From Perilla frutescens (lineage: Eukaryota > Streptophyta > Magnoliopsida > Lamiales > Lamiaceae), in assembly GCA_026008535.1 (NCBI GenBank), contig BRKX01000006.1, forward strand, positions 42,644,664-42,708,663: 64,000 bases of DNA. Reading direction: 5' to 3'. The translations under genes and the position numbers were made by a program. Positions 12,624-22,548 of this stretch are shown one piece after another (position 1 is the stretch's first letter; each line of letters opens with the position of its first letter). The notes below the pieces were generated by a model. That model saw nothing but the letters and a program-made list of their open reading frames with translations. It made no database searches and was not told the origin of the DNA.

Positions 12624-13505
12624 TGTAGGTGGCGAAATTTTACAATATTATAAATAATATTTTTATTGATTTTAATATATTTATTTAGTTTTGGAATTAT
12701 ATCACATCCAAAATTAGATACAATATTTAAATAATAAAGATATTATTATATGATAAATATTAAAAGTCTTTGGCAACAAGTATATATCTTTCAAAAAAGA
12801 TATATATCAATTTCCAACAGCCAATGAGATAGTGTCACATCAGCTCTAGATCTCTTTCCCTACAACTATAAATAGGGGCCTCCATATCAGTTGAAAATCA
12901 CATCAGAAGTCATTTGAAGAGTTCAAGAATTTGAGAACTTCCATAAGTGAAATTCTCAAAGATATTCAAGGCGTTCTTCACCAAAATCATCCCGAAGACG
13001 GCGTTTGATCCACAAGCAAGACTATTTGAAGAGTTCAAGAATTTGAGAACTTCCATAAGTGAAATTCTCAAAGATATTCAAGGCGTTCTTGTGACATTCA
13101 AAAGCGTTCTTCACCAAATTCATCCCGAAGACAACGTTTGATCCATAAGCAAAGCAGTCAAAGGCGTTCTTCATCAAATTCATTTCAAAATTAGCATTTA
13201 ATCCGGAAACAAGGCGTCGACCCTCCGAGTTAACGTTATCAAGACCAAATACCAAGTCAAAGAAGATCGAGGATACAAATCGTCCCCGAAAACTTCGAAG
13301 ACCAAGTTCAAACAACAAGTCCGAGAAAATCAAAGAGACAAATTTACTCTGAAGATTTCAAAGACCGTTTGAAAATCAAGTTTTGAAGAGAAGAATCAGA
13401 GGAAAAATAGAGATTGGATTCGTAAATTTATATTTTTGATTTGAAATCATTTTATTGTACACTATTTTGTGTTTTACCAAATTAAATTCAAAAATTTGTG
13501 TTACA
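12624..13505 (+). repeat. 3' LTR of the TR-GAG element
   Basis: It has the same 882-bp length and termini as the 5' LTR, with about nine substitutions. The TATA box is repeated near 12,867. The target duplication ccatc follows at 13,506. Confidence 0.92.
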
Positions 13506-13510
13506 CCATC

Positions 13511-13948
13511 AACTGTAGTAATATATGATTAAAGAGGTTTTCATCATATTATATGTGTGAATCAAACCATCAGTAATCACATATACCAATACAATCAATG
13601 ACAAATCAATCATGACTGGTCCACTTTAAACTTTAGTGAAATCAACCATAACCAAAATTGAACAAAGTGTATGAATTGAATACCAAAATTAGTACGAAAT
13701 TTTCCAAAACACAAAATTTTGATCCATAACTGCAGTATAGAACATTAAAACTAATGTACAAAGACTCCCACTGAACTAAAGAATCCTTAAAACAACATGA
13801 CACCCATATGAGCAATATGCCCACAAAGACCTTGGGTGATAATTCTTGATTAACAGATCCGTTATAAATGAGTCTGACTTATATGTTCTATAATAATATG
13901 TTCACTCTATAATATTCCTTCACAACTAGGAACTTTGTCAATGTTATC
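13511..13948 (-). mobile_element. Copia 3' internal fragment, continued
   Basis: It resumes the Copia-like sequence interrupted at 9,832. The minus strand contains another tract of the form gttcagtgggag near 13,770, similar to the purine-rich string at the LTR junction. The 60-codon minus-strand frame at 13,642-13,824 resembles no retroelement domain I know and is not called as a gene. Confidence 0.35.
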
Positions 13949-14215
13949 ACTACAAGAAAATCAATAATAGACAACACTATATAGACACCGGGTTTTTGTA
14001 AAACCGTTGTCTTTATACATATAGACAATGGCTATGCACTCGCCCGTTGTCTATCTCCGTGTTTTATTAATTTTTTTATTATTTTTTATACATGCAACAT
14101 TCAACTGAACCGTGATCTTTATATTAAAAGACAATGGGTATTCCTTAATGGTTGTCTATCTCCATATTTTCATTAGACAACATATTAATGACAACGCGCC
14201 TTGTGATCTTTGTGA
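13949..14215 (+). mobile_element. CACTA-type transposon left end with subterminal repeats
   Basis: The sequence begins cactacaagaaaat, the canonical terminus of plant CACTA (En/Spm) elements. It is followed by iterated subterminal motifs in both orientations: accgttgtcttt, tatagacaatgg, cccgttgtctatct, aaagacaatggg, ggttgtctatct. The matching right end (ttttcttgtagtg) is not found downstream, so the element is truncated or its right end has decayed. Confidence 0.75.
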
Positions 14216-14887
14216 TTTTAGCTGGTTGAAACGACGTCGTTTCAATTGAGATTCAATTTTTTTTAAGTGAGAATTCATCTCTATTTCCCACCAAAATCAA
14301 CAACACACCCAAGCTTTACTCACTGCCACCCAAAACAACACAAATGTGACACTGTCTTCTATAAGACACAACTCCACCGCCGTTTGCAACACACATATCG
14401 GTTGCGCCACTGTCCACAACACACCAGAGTGCCCTAATTTCTGCCAAACTCTATGGATACTCCGAAACACTCGACGACGGTGAAGCGAAGATTAATCACT
14501 TATCCAATTCTATAACTTTCTTGAGGTATCAGAGTAATTCTAGTTTCTCTTTTGTTGGATTTTTGAACAATTGGCTAAATTCTTCTTTGTTTAATACTGT
14601 AACAATGGGTGAAAATTTGGTTGCAAACACTGGAAAGATTTTAATTATAAGCTGCGAATTCTAAAGTTTGCCTGTCAGCATAATTCGGAGGAGAAAGATG
14701 TATAGGCGAGGTGACCTTACTACTTTGTACTTCAATTATTTTCTAAAAAAGTGACTATTTCATATGTTTGTGTGAATGCTTCAAATTGAATTGTCTATTT
14801 CTAACACTAGAGATGGAGATCCAGAATGGGAGTAAAGTTGGTGCAGAACATAGGTAAGCAATCTTGGAATTAGCTTGCATTGTGTGG
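14216..14887 (+). other. Interior of the presumed CACTA element, no gene resolved
   Basis: It begins with an aaacgacgtcgttt palindrome near 14,228 and continues with CT-rich, gene-like 5'-flank sequence. A small exon-like stretch at about 14,812-14,855 (ATG, followed by gtaagc) could be part of the captured gene fragment described at 15,327. No continuous coding frame is supported. Confidence 0.4.
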
Positions 14888-14896
14888 TATTAAGTA

Positions 14897-15274
14897 GGGT
14901 TAATTACTATAAAATACACAAACTTTGACAAGATTTGCAAATTAGACACAAACTTTAAAATTTTATAATTAAAACACAAACTTACATTTTTTTGCAAAAT
15001 AGACAAACTCAAATTTTTCGGACTAACGGAAAAATGAGAATTTGCGACATATAATTCATTTTCACTTATTAAAACCAATGCAATACCATCTAAATCGAAA
15101 GTTGAACAATTTTTATAGCTTTGCGGTTTTCAAATTCAATTGATTTTAAAATTTTGCTTTGAGTTTGTCTATTTTGCAAAAAAATGTAAGTTTGTGTTTT
15201 AATTGCAAAATTTTAAAGTTTGTGTCTAATTTGCAAATCTTGTCAAAGTTTGTATATTTTATAGTAATTAACCC
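14897..15274. mobile_element. Mutator-type MITE with 9-bp target duplication
   Basis: The 378-bp element starts gggttaattactataaaat and ends with its reverse complement. The inverted arms are about 115 bp and near-perfect. The flanks are an exact 9-bp duplication, tattaagta, at 14,888-14,896 and 15,275-15,283. Long inverted arms with a 9-bp duplication define a Mutator-like miniature element. The minus-strand ORF here is formed by the arms and is not a gene. Confidence 0.92.
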
Positions 15275-15326
15275 TATTAAGTATTATCATCAATCTAGTT
15301 GCTACTGATGTCTGATCATGTTTCAG

Positions 15327-15600
15327 CAAATATTTTGTAATGCATGTTGGAGGTGCATTCTCAGCATTAGATTGGTGCCCTAGAGTTGATTAGAATCCTG
15401 AGAATTGCATTAAGCCTGAGGTATTTTAATGAATACAACTTTTATTTTTATGTATTTCCTATCTGATTCCTGCCTCAGTGAAGAATTTAATTTATTTGTA
15501 ACAGTGAAATTTCTAAATGTTATATTTGTTCAAAAATTTTACTCAGTTGTTTGTTGTTGTTGTTACGCATCCCCCTGAAGATTCATATCACAAGATATGA
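15327..15600 (+). pseudogene. Exon fragments resembling a WD40/TFIIIC-subunit gene
   Basis: Two exon-like pieces are seen. The first, 15,327-15,420, is bounded by tttcag and gtattt and reads KYFVMHVGGAFSALDWCPRV, then a TAG, then NPENCIKPE. The second, 15,547-15,600, follows ctcag and reads LFVVVVTHPPEDSYHKI, then TGA. From memory, the combination (V)MHVGG-x-ALDWCPR followed by THPP-x-SYHKI resembles plant WD40 proteins related to the TFIIIC subunit GTF3C2. The stops and missing WD40 repeats show a non-functional fragment. Its place downstream of the CACTA left end suggests gene capture, but a decayed resident gene hit by transposons is also possible. Confidence 0.5.
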
Positions 15601-16879
15601 TTGGTCACAACACAATGAATGAATTTTTGCACAACAAGATTTTCAAGTCATTTAGGATCAAGTTTATTTTAGTGATTTATGGAGATGAAGAAATGGTTTT
15701 GAAACATTAATTTTAAAACTGTCTTGAAATAGCTTAGATTATTTTAGGTGAATTAAAATTAGACAAATAATTAACATATATTTGAACAGTGTATACTAGC
15801 TAGTAAGAAACAAATATGTCTGTTTTAATCCCAACTCAAATATTATGGAAAGGAATCCAATGCTGCATGGTCACATATAATCTAATAATCAAGGCCATAT
15901 ATATATATATGTTAGTTGTTTGAGTCGTTGAAGTATTTAGCTTCTACTAATGTACTAATGTATGCTAGCTTTTTTTTTCCTTCAGTTATCTACACATCAA
16001 TACTGCTGCTATACTGTATTGAGTTCGAGCAATGTTGTTTTCTTGTAGGCTACACTCAGCTGGGTATTTGCTCGACCTTTGTGTGAGAAACGTTGGATAG
16101 GATCACTTGGAGCCTTCAAAAGGATACCACTTCTCGGACAGGTGCATATTTGTACTACTTTAAACACATGTTCGATGTTCTGCTGGAGCCGTGTTTAAGA
16201 CATTATAATCTGCTTCTCAGCTGCTCATGCATCACCTTCATTTTTCAGACACACACACACACACATATAAATCTTCTTTTAATATAAGAAACTAATGAAT
16301 TAACACCTGATTGTTCTTTTAATATCAGAAACTAATGAATTAACACCTAAATGAAGTCAGCCACCCGAACTAGAAAGCCTATTTGAGTAAGAACTTTAGC
16401 TAGAATACTATATATCCTCAAGCTACATGAGTTATCTTTTAATACCCATAGAAAATTGTCACAGAGTAATATCATAAAATATCAAATCATACGTAATGTC
16501 CACATCATCGTACATGCATTATACTATATTTATCTAATAACCAATATATTAACATAAAGATGAAGAAAATCATGATTCACCTTTTTCTTGAAGATATCTA
16601 CAATTTCTGCTAATTAGAGCCCATTTCAGGAGCTTGTATATGTGTTTACATTTGGTAAGCCTTAAAATATAATTACATTATAGTCCTCTATATTATTGAG
16701 ATTCATTTTTACTTCTTGTGAAAATTGATAGACACTTATATAAGGAATGTGATAGTACAAACTTTCTTGGTAGATTTAGATTTGTTAATCCATATAAAGT
16801 GTCTCACAATCCAAAGATAAAGCTAGCAAAGAAAGTGGAAATTTTAGCTAACAAGTCGATTGGTGTATCAACTAGTCAG
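15601..16879. other. No supported gene
   Basis: AT-rich sequence, possibly the rest of the captured fragment or its introns. A (TA)n run is near 15,898-15,910, a poly-T run near 15,970, and a (CA)n run at 16,248-16,263. The string gttttcttgtaggctacac near 16,040 superficially resembles a CACTA right end but does not match it. Confidence 0.45.
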
Positions 16880-19068
16880 TGTAGCGACCCGATTTTTTAA
16901 ATAAAATTTGCTACATTTTTTTTCAAAAATATTTTTTATAATGCATGTTATATTATTTTGTTTTGTTCATATAAGTCGCGCCTATTATTATTATTATTAT
17001 TTGGCAAATACTATTTTATTCCAAGAGCTTAAACTATATGTTTTATTTGTGTAGCTCTATATTTATTTATTTATTTTTACTTAAGCCCAAATTATTATTT
17101 ATTTTCGAGCCCAATATCAAAGTTGAGCCCAAATTTGTATTTCTTTTAGCCCAAGATGTTTGCCCAACAATCTGTTTCTTCTTTCTCATATGAATCTGCA
17201 GATTCAGGACATGCGATTTATTTTGGAACATTCTCGATTTGAAACGGCGCTTGATCTTCATGGAGCCTTTCCATCATCTCCAATTCAATTATCCACTATC
17301 TCACATTCAATCCTGCCATTCAATACCTACCTTTCATCTGCGAATCTATCACTATAAAAGGGGACAAAATAGTTCATTCAAAACACACCAAAAGCAAAAT
17401 TCACTTTCTAAACATCTTCAAAAGCAATATCATTTCTATCGCCGAAGGTATTGAGAGAGAGAGAGAGTGTGTGTGTGTGTGTGTGTTTTGCATTTCATTG
17501 AGGGAGTTGAGAGGGGTAGAAGTGTTGCAATCGACGGCGGTGGCGGCAGTTTCTCGTGTTGTCGTCGGTGACGGCGCATGGATAGAGGGAGGGGAGAATA
17601 AACTAATTACAATGATTCTCTAGGTTGTTGAGGTTGCTGTCCGGGAGGAGAGAAGGTTAGAGAGAGAGAGAGAGAATGTTATTTGTGCTTTGACTGATGG
17701 GTGGCCGGGAGATTAGGGAGGGAGAAATAGTGTGTCTGTTTTGGGAGTTATGGCATGAGTGTTTGGGAGAGGGAGATGAATTATTTTGTTGAATGATGTG
17801 TTGGCCGAAAAGTATAGTGGTTAGAAAAGTTGGGGTGTGAATTAATGGGGTTTGGGCTTTGTTAATTGTTTAAATGGGCTAGGATGGTTAAATAGGCCAA
17901 GAGTGTTGTATAGAGGGTTAAGCTTGGTATCATGCATTATTATTATTTATTTATTTCTTTATATTATTTATATTAATGGATACATTTTAATATATTATTA
18001 GGCGGCGCGTGGACTTAACTAACCCGTATTATTTTACAAAATCAAAGTTCAAGTCAAGATTAAGGTGGGGGAATACTATGTGACGCACGTTATTATTTAT
18101 CTTTGTTATGCTCTTATGCAGGTTCACTATTATTAACCTACGGGTTACAATTATTATTATTGACTGACGAGCTGCATATGTTCCGATATATTATTAGCCG
18201 TGAGCTACCTATTAGAGTTTTCAAATGGGCCGGGCTGACCCAACCCAGCCCGGCCCAAGCCCGCTCCGACCCAGCCCAACCCATAAAAATCATGGGCTAA
18301 GTGGGCTGGGTTTGCCTTGACGAAATGGGCTTACGTGGACTCTTTTTTGAAACCCAACCCAGCCCAGGCCCACAAAAGGCCCAGCTCAGGCCCAGCCCAA
18401 CCCGTCTTAAGCCCACTTTAAACCCGTCTTAGTTTAATTTATTAATTTATTTGACCACACATAAAAAATGTTTCAATATACCAATTTCAAAATATAATGT
18501 CATAAAATCATATTATTAATTATATCTTGTCATATAAATGATAAATAAATTCACTAAGTATAATTATATTAATTAATGTCAGCATTTGAAAATTCAAAAT
18601 CCACCTTAGGCTCGGCCCAGCCCAGCCCAGCCCCACGTTAGGCCCGACGTATTGGGTTGGGCTGGGCTCATATATATTTAAGAAAACCAAACCTAGCCCA
18701 GCCCGTTCCACTAGTGGGCCTAGGCTGGGTTGGGCCATTTATCTCAAAACCCACCCGGCCCTGGGTCGGGCTGGGCTAGTCCGACCCAGTTGACAACTCT
18801 ACTACCCATATTATAATTTGTTATAATTATATAACTCGGATAAATGTGTTCACCACTGAGTCAATTGCACTCACCCCGAAGCTATTATTTATTTCAGGTT
18901 GACGATTTACTCGGGCGATGTGCGTGATGGTGTGTGATGATGGATTTTAAAGAGATTTTATTATTTAGCTTCCGCTGTATTAAAGTTAAATATTTTATAT
19001 TTTAATAAAAGTGACATCCCTTCTTTATTATTGTTATTATTTTATTTTATGAAATTTGGGGCATGACA
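16880..19068 (+). mobile_element. 2.2-kb LTR of a chromovirus-like Gypsy element
   Basis: It begins tgtagcgacccgatttt and ends ggggcatgaca, directly followed by a tRNA-Met primer site. These termini are typical of plant Tekay/Del-type chromovirus LTRs. The first five flanking bases are gtcag. No partner 3' LTR with the same ends is in the window, so the element is a 5' remnant. It carries a hAT MITE at 18,213-18,801. GAGA and GT microsatellites lie at about 17,453-17,485. Small open frames within it are not supported as genes. Confidence 0.75.
18213..18801. mobile_element. hAT-type MITE inside the LTR
   Basis: The 589-bp element has ends tagagttttcaa and ttgacaactcta. The flanks are ctacctat (18,205-18,212) and ctacccat (18,802-18,809), an 8-bp duplication with one mismatch, diagnostic of hAT insertion. 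The outer arms are rich in repeated ggcccagccc / gggctgggc strings in opposite orientation. The centre is AT-rich. No transposase is encoded. Confidence 0.88.
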
Positions 19069-19071
19069 GTT

Positions 19072-19086
19072 TGGTATCAGAGTGGG
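19072..19086 (+). promoter_or_regulatory. Primer-binding site (initiator tRNA-Met type)
   Basis: The string ttggtatcagagtgg directly after the LTR end matches the plant retrotransposon primer-site motif tggtatcagagc except near its end. A short Gag-like start follows (ATG at about 19,129, encoding MPSSRPPCCVEKR then a stop), as expected for a decayed element. Confidence 0.8.
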
Positions 19087-19257
19087 TCTATGATTCTGTA
19101 GACTTGCTAAAAAGAAATATTTTATAAAAATGCCATCATCACGTCCGCCGTGTTGCGTCGAGAAGAGGTAAAAGTAAATATAATTTTCCATGTGAAAGTT
19201 TACGCAAGTATTATTTTATGCAAGTATTTATATGAAAATGTTTTCACTATTCCTCGA

Positions 19258-19624
19258 GATTTACTTTAAGATTGTAATTTTCCATATGGTTGGAGATTGC
19301 AAGGAACCCGCGATCAAGATAGGAGGCCAGAAACTAACTTTGTCGGTAGAAGAAAGTTTTAGAACTCGGAGAGCCAGACTTATTGATGATTTATGGGAAT
19401 TTAAGTGGGATGAACTAATGGAAGTAGAAAGACAGTTGATGAGCATCTACATGATTTGGAGGAAACTTAAGACAGAAGAGATAGAATTTGACCCGATGAT
19501 AGCCACTATCATAGTCGGTGTGGCTATACCCAAGATATTGAAGCCCTTAGCCAAGAAAATAGCTAAAGGAATTTTGGAACATACTCCAGGATATAAGGAA
19601 ATAATTTATTTATCCATTAGATAG
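19258..19624 (+). CDS. Unrecognised open reading frame between two retroelements
   Basis: An open frame runs to the TAG at 19,622 and the track start is at 19,232. The peptide is charged and helical-looking, with segments RTRRARLIDDLWEFKWDELM and PKILKPLAKKIAKGILEH. I do not recognise the family. It lies after the primer site of the 16,880 element and its 3' end overlaps the truncated start of the Gypsy 5' LTR at 19,605. It may be interior sequence of either retroelement or a fragment of another repeat. Being open for about 130 codons in AT-rich DNA is mildly suggestive only. Confidence 0.25.
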
Positions 19625-20474
19625 ATTTTTATTATTTTATTTTTGGTCTTTTTGGAACAACCTTAAATAGAATTCTAATTAAGGTAGTAATCCTAGTTAT
19701 GTTAGGAGTCTCTTTATTTTCGAATTCTGTAGTTTTTAACTTTAGTATTTTCGTCCCTTATACCTATAAATAAGGGGTCATGGATACTTTGATACTTTAG
19801 ACCATATTTGATTAAGAAGAATTTGCCTTTCAATATTGTCTCACCATTTAGATCCTCTTTATAATTTTCAGTCGAAAATTAACTCTTATAAGCTTGCAAC
19901 TTTTAAGTTTTATCTTTAAATCTTGTTCTAATTCTCTTGTAGAGTTAGGATCGGATTTACAATCGAAGAGAAGTCAAGTAGTGATTCTTTTTGTGTATCC
20001 TTTTACACTTGGAGTTTCGCCCCAATTTCAATTCATTCACTATCACCAACAACGCCTACCATCCTCGACGACCTCCAACAACCATACAACGTTCGTATCA
20101 TCATCCTCCATCAAAATCCAGTCGAGTTCTATAAGTGTTCCAGACATTTCCATCATGTCCTAGTATTACACGTGCTATTCGCATCGAGTTGAGTAAGTAT
20201 ACCATAAGTTTTCTATTTCCTTGTCATAACCTATCTACTCCAACCATTCTTCACCCCATATCACTAACATACATGTCCTTAGCCTGACCCATCATAATCA
20301 CATCCAAAACAACCATTTTCCATTAGTTTTTATTGTGTTTTATTTAATTATCGTGTCACAAGTCTAGGTATTTAATCGAGTCTTTTGAGTCTACTTCTTT
20401 AGTCATATTTTTGAGTCAAACCCTTACAGTTGAGTCAACGCGTGTTCGATCCTATCTCATCCTGGATCACATCA
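19605..20474 (+). repeat. 5' LTR of the Gypsy element
   Basis: It ends ggatcacatca. A TATA box, tataaata, is at 19,765-19,772. The 89-codon open frame at 19,894-20,163 also appears in the 3' LTR at 30,974-31,243, because the two LTRs descend from one sequence. It is not evidence of a gene. Confidence 0.88.
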
Positions 20475-20480
20475 TAAAAG

Positions 20481-20492
20481 TGGTATCAAAGC
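20481..20492 (+). promoter_or_regulatory. Primer-binding site (initiator tRNA-Met type)
   Basis: tggtatcaaagc lies six bases after the LTR end. It is one base off the common tggtatcagagc motif. Confidence 0.85.
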
Positions 20493-21261
20493 CACGTCGG
20501 CTTTGGTTCATGGTTTAGTTCGTTTAGGTCTTTTATTTTGTTTATCTATCGAGTTGTATTTTATTTTTATTTCGTTCATAGTATAAAAAAAGAGAGAGAA
20601 AAGTTCAGCAGTTAAAAAAAAATCGAAGTTAAAAAAAATCAGCTTGTTTATTTCAATTTGGTCTTTCTTTCCTAGTTAGTTTAGACTCTTTCCTTCTAGA
20701 TTAAATATTTAGATTGTGTCCACATTAAGTAGAACACAACCAAATCTATTTACCTTATCTAGATGTCTCTTTCTTTCTAAACTAATCCTTTCTCATCCCA
20801 ATCTTTTCCTACCATTCCCATACCTCTTCTACACCCATAATTTGACTCCTACATCTAAAGGGGATCGAATTTTCCAGCTTTATTCATCTACACCCACTGT
20901 TACACCCGTACACCCTCCTACGCCATCTGGTGCATACACCACGCACCTACACCCTACACCACACACTACACTCCATACACCATACACCCATACACCAAAA
21001 TACATGAAAATTTCATCATCTACTACAGCAGCTCTCGAGTAGCATTTCATCCCACTACATTGAGTCTTTTGATTAACAGATAGACTTGCAAAAGAGGCAG
21101 CTTTCATTTTACTGGATTTTCGGCCATCTTGTATACTTATTCACACGTGCACCACCATATTAAGCGATACACAAGTGGTAAAACAAGAGTGTTAAAAATC
21201 AAGTGACTGTGAGTTGGTGAGGATCTCTTTATTCTTCACGTTTGTTCATTTTGCAGGTACC
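20493..21261 (+). other. Gypsy 5' leader between primer site and gag
   Basis: Untranslated leader. It includes a C/A-rich repeat tract at 20,880-21,005 with many cacaccc-type units. That tract creates open frames on both strands (20,716-21,042 plus; 20,880-21,107 minus) without coding character. Confidence 0.6.
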
Positions 21262-22504
21262 ATGAAGAAGGGAAACAAGAATGAGTTGCCCAAGATCAGT
21301 GAGGATGACCCGAAGTCGCCCCTCACACCGGGAGAAGAGGCATCTTTTTCCAATACACCGGTATGGGACGCCAAGTACCATTTTGACGCGCTGACTTCAT
21401 ACGTCAATCGTCAAAATCGCGAGATGGAAAATAGACTTGGTGACCAGCTAGCCAAGTTGGCTGAGCAGATTGGGAGTCTCAAAACCCAGTCAACTGAAGT
21501 TCAGACAGTTCAAGGACCTCTTAAGAGGCCCAATGAACCCCCAAACACGGTAGAGAGGCAAGTTGAGCCTCAAAGAGCCACAACACAGCCCAGAGCCGCC
21601 GCCAGACGCCCCCAGCCGCCACTTGAGCTTGAAAAAGATGATTACGGACCCGAGTTCGATGATCATGAGGAGTTCAAAGATAATTTCGAACCTCCAAGAA
21701 GGGAAAACTGTCGAGATCGTCCCCAAGCCCCATACAGGCGCGCATTCCGTGTCGATAGACCCAGATTCGAGGAAGACAACTTAATGGTGAGCAACATCAA
21801 AACCACCATTCCAGAGTTCATGGGATTGCATGATCATGATGTATATCTCGATTGGGAAAAGAAGGTTGACAAGATCTTCGAATGCTATGAGTTTCCAGAG
21901 CTGAAGAAGGTGCAGCTCGCCTCCCTAGAATTCAAAAAGTACGCCGCTACTTGGTGGGAAAATCAACAGCAGAGAAGGCACCTTGATTGATATCCACCTA
22001 TCGATACATGGTAAGAGATGAAGGACATTATGAGAGGATGATTCATTCTAGTTCATTATGAACGGGAATTAGAAAAGAAGCTGAAGTGGATCAAGCAAGG
22101 AACTCGATCAATTGAAGAGTATCACAAAGAGCTTGAGACCATATATGCTCAATCGAATGGGCAAAGAGGAGTCGTTAAATGCCACCATCATTTGGTATAT
22201 TGAAGGGATGAATCTGGATATTGCCTGTGAAGTCGAGCTCAAGGACTTCCACAGTATAGAAGAGATGGTGCATTACACCACTATAGTAGAAAGACAGTTA
22301 AGAGAAGCCAGGAGACGTAGCCATCACAGTGCCGCCACTCCTAGGCCTTTCTGGAATAAAGGTACATCTTCTACTCCTCCATCTGATCCCACACGATCCC
22401 GAGGTCAGTCCGGACAGCCCGATCGCCATTTTGATCGTTCTGCACTGCCAAACAACAGTAGACCCGTGTCTACTGCACCCGCACCCGTGAGGCTGCCATT
22501 TTAA
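21262..22504 (+). pseudogene. Gypsy gag, disrupted
   Basis: The likely start is ATG at 21,262 (MKKGNKNELPKISEDDPKSP). The first frame runs to a TGA at 21,988. It includes a Pro/Arg-rich linker and the capsid-like core (MGLHDHDVYLDWEKKVDKIF, KYAATWWENQ). Between 21,990 and 22,110 there are several stops and a frameshift. Coding similarity then resumes in another frame at 22,112, with IEGMNLDIACEVELKDF and EEMVHYTTIVERQLREARR, the usual C-terminal part of this gag type. It stops at 22,502. The protein would be a virus-like-particle structural protein, but this copy cannot make it. Confidence 0.85.
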
Positions 22505-22548
22505 TGGCCAAATCAGCTCTCATAGCCGCCAAATACAACCCTTAACCA

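Larger units (their letters stand above)
9833..13505 (+). mobile_element. Non-autonomous TR-GAG-type LTR retrotransposon, complete
   Basis: It is a 3,673-bp element with two 882-bp LTRs (9,833-10,714 and 12,624-13,505), each TG...CA. The target duplication ccatc occurs at 9,828-9,832 and 13,506-13,510. By eye the LTRs differ at nine positions with no length change (about 99% identical), so insertion is recent. The 1.9-kb interior has one gag-like gene, no protease, reverse transcriptase or integrase, and a minisatellite before the polypurine tract. LTR elements with only gag are known in plants as TR-GAGs, presumably mobilised by an autonomous partner. It sits inside the 3' part of the Copia remnant. 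Confidence 0.93.

Noticed and set aside
16035..16062. Possible CACTA right end (gttttcttgtaggctacac)
   Set aside because: The expected terminus reads ttttcttgtagtg. The string diverges after ttgtag and lacks inverted subterminal repeats beside it.
19894..20163. 89-codon frame conserved at 30,974-31,243
   Set aside because: Conservation is explained by the two LTRs being duplicates. No protein family is recognised.
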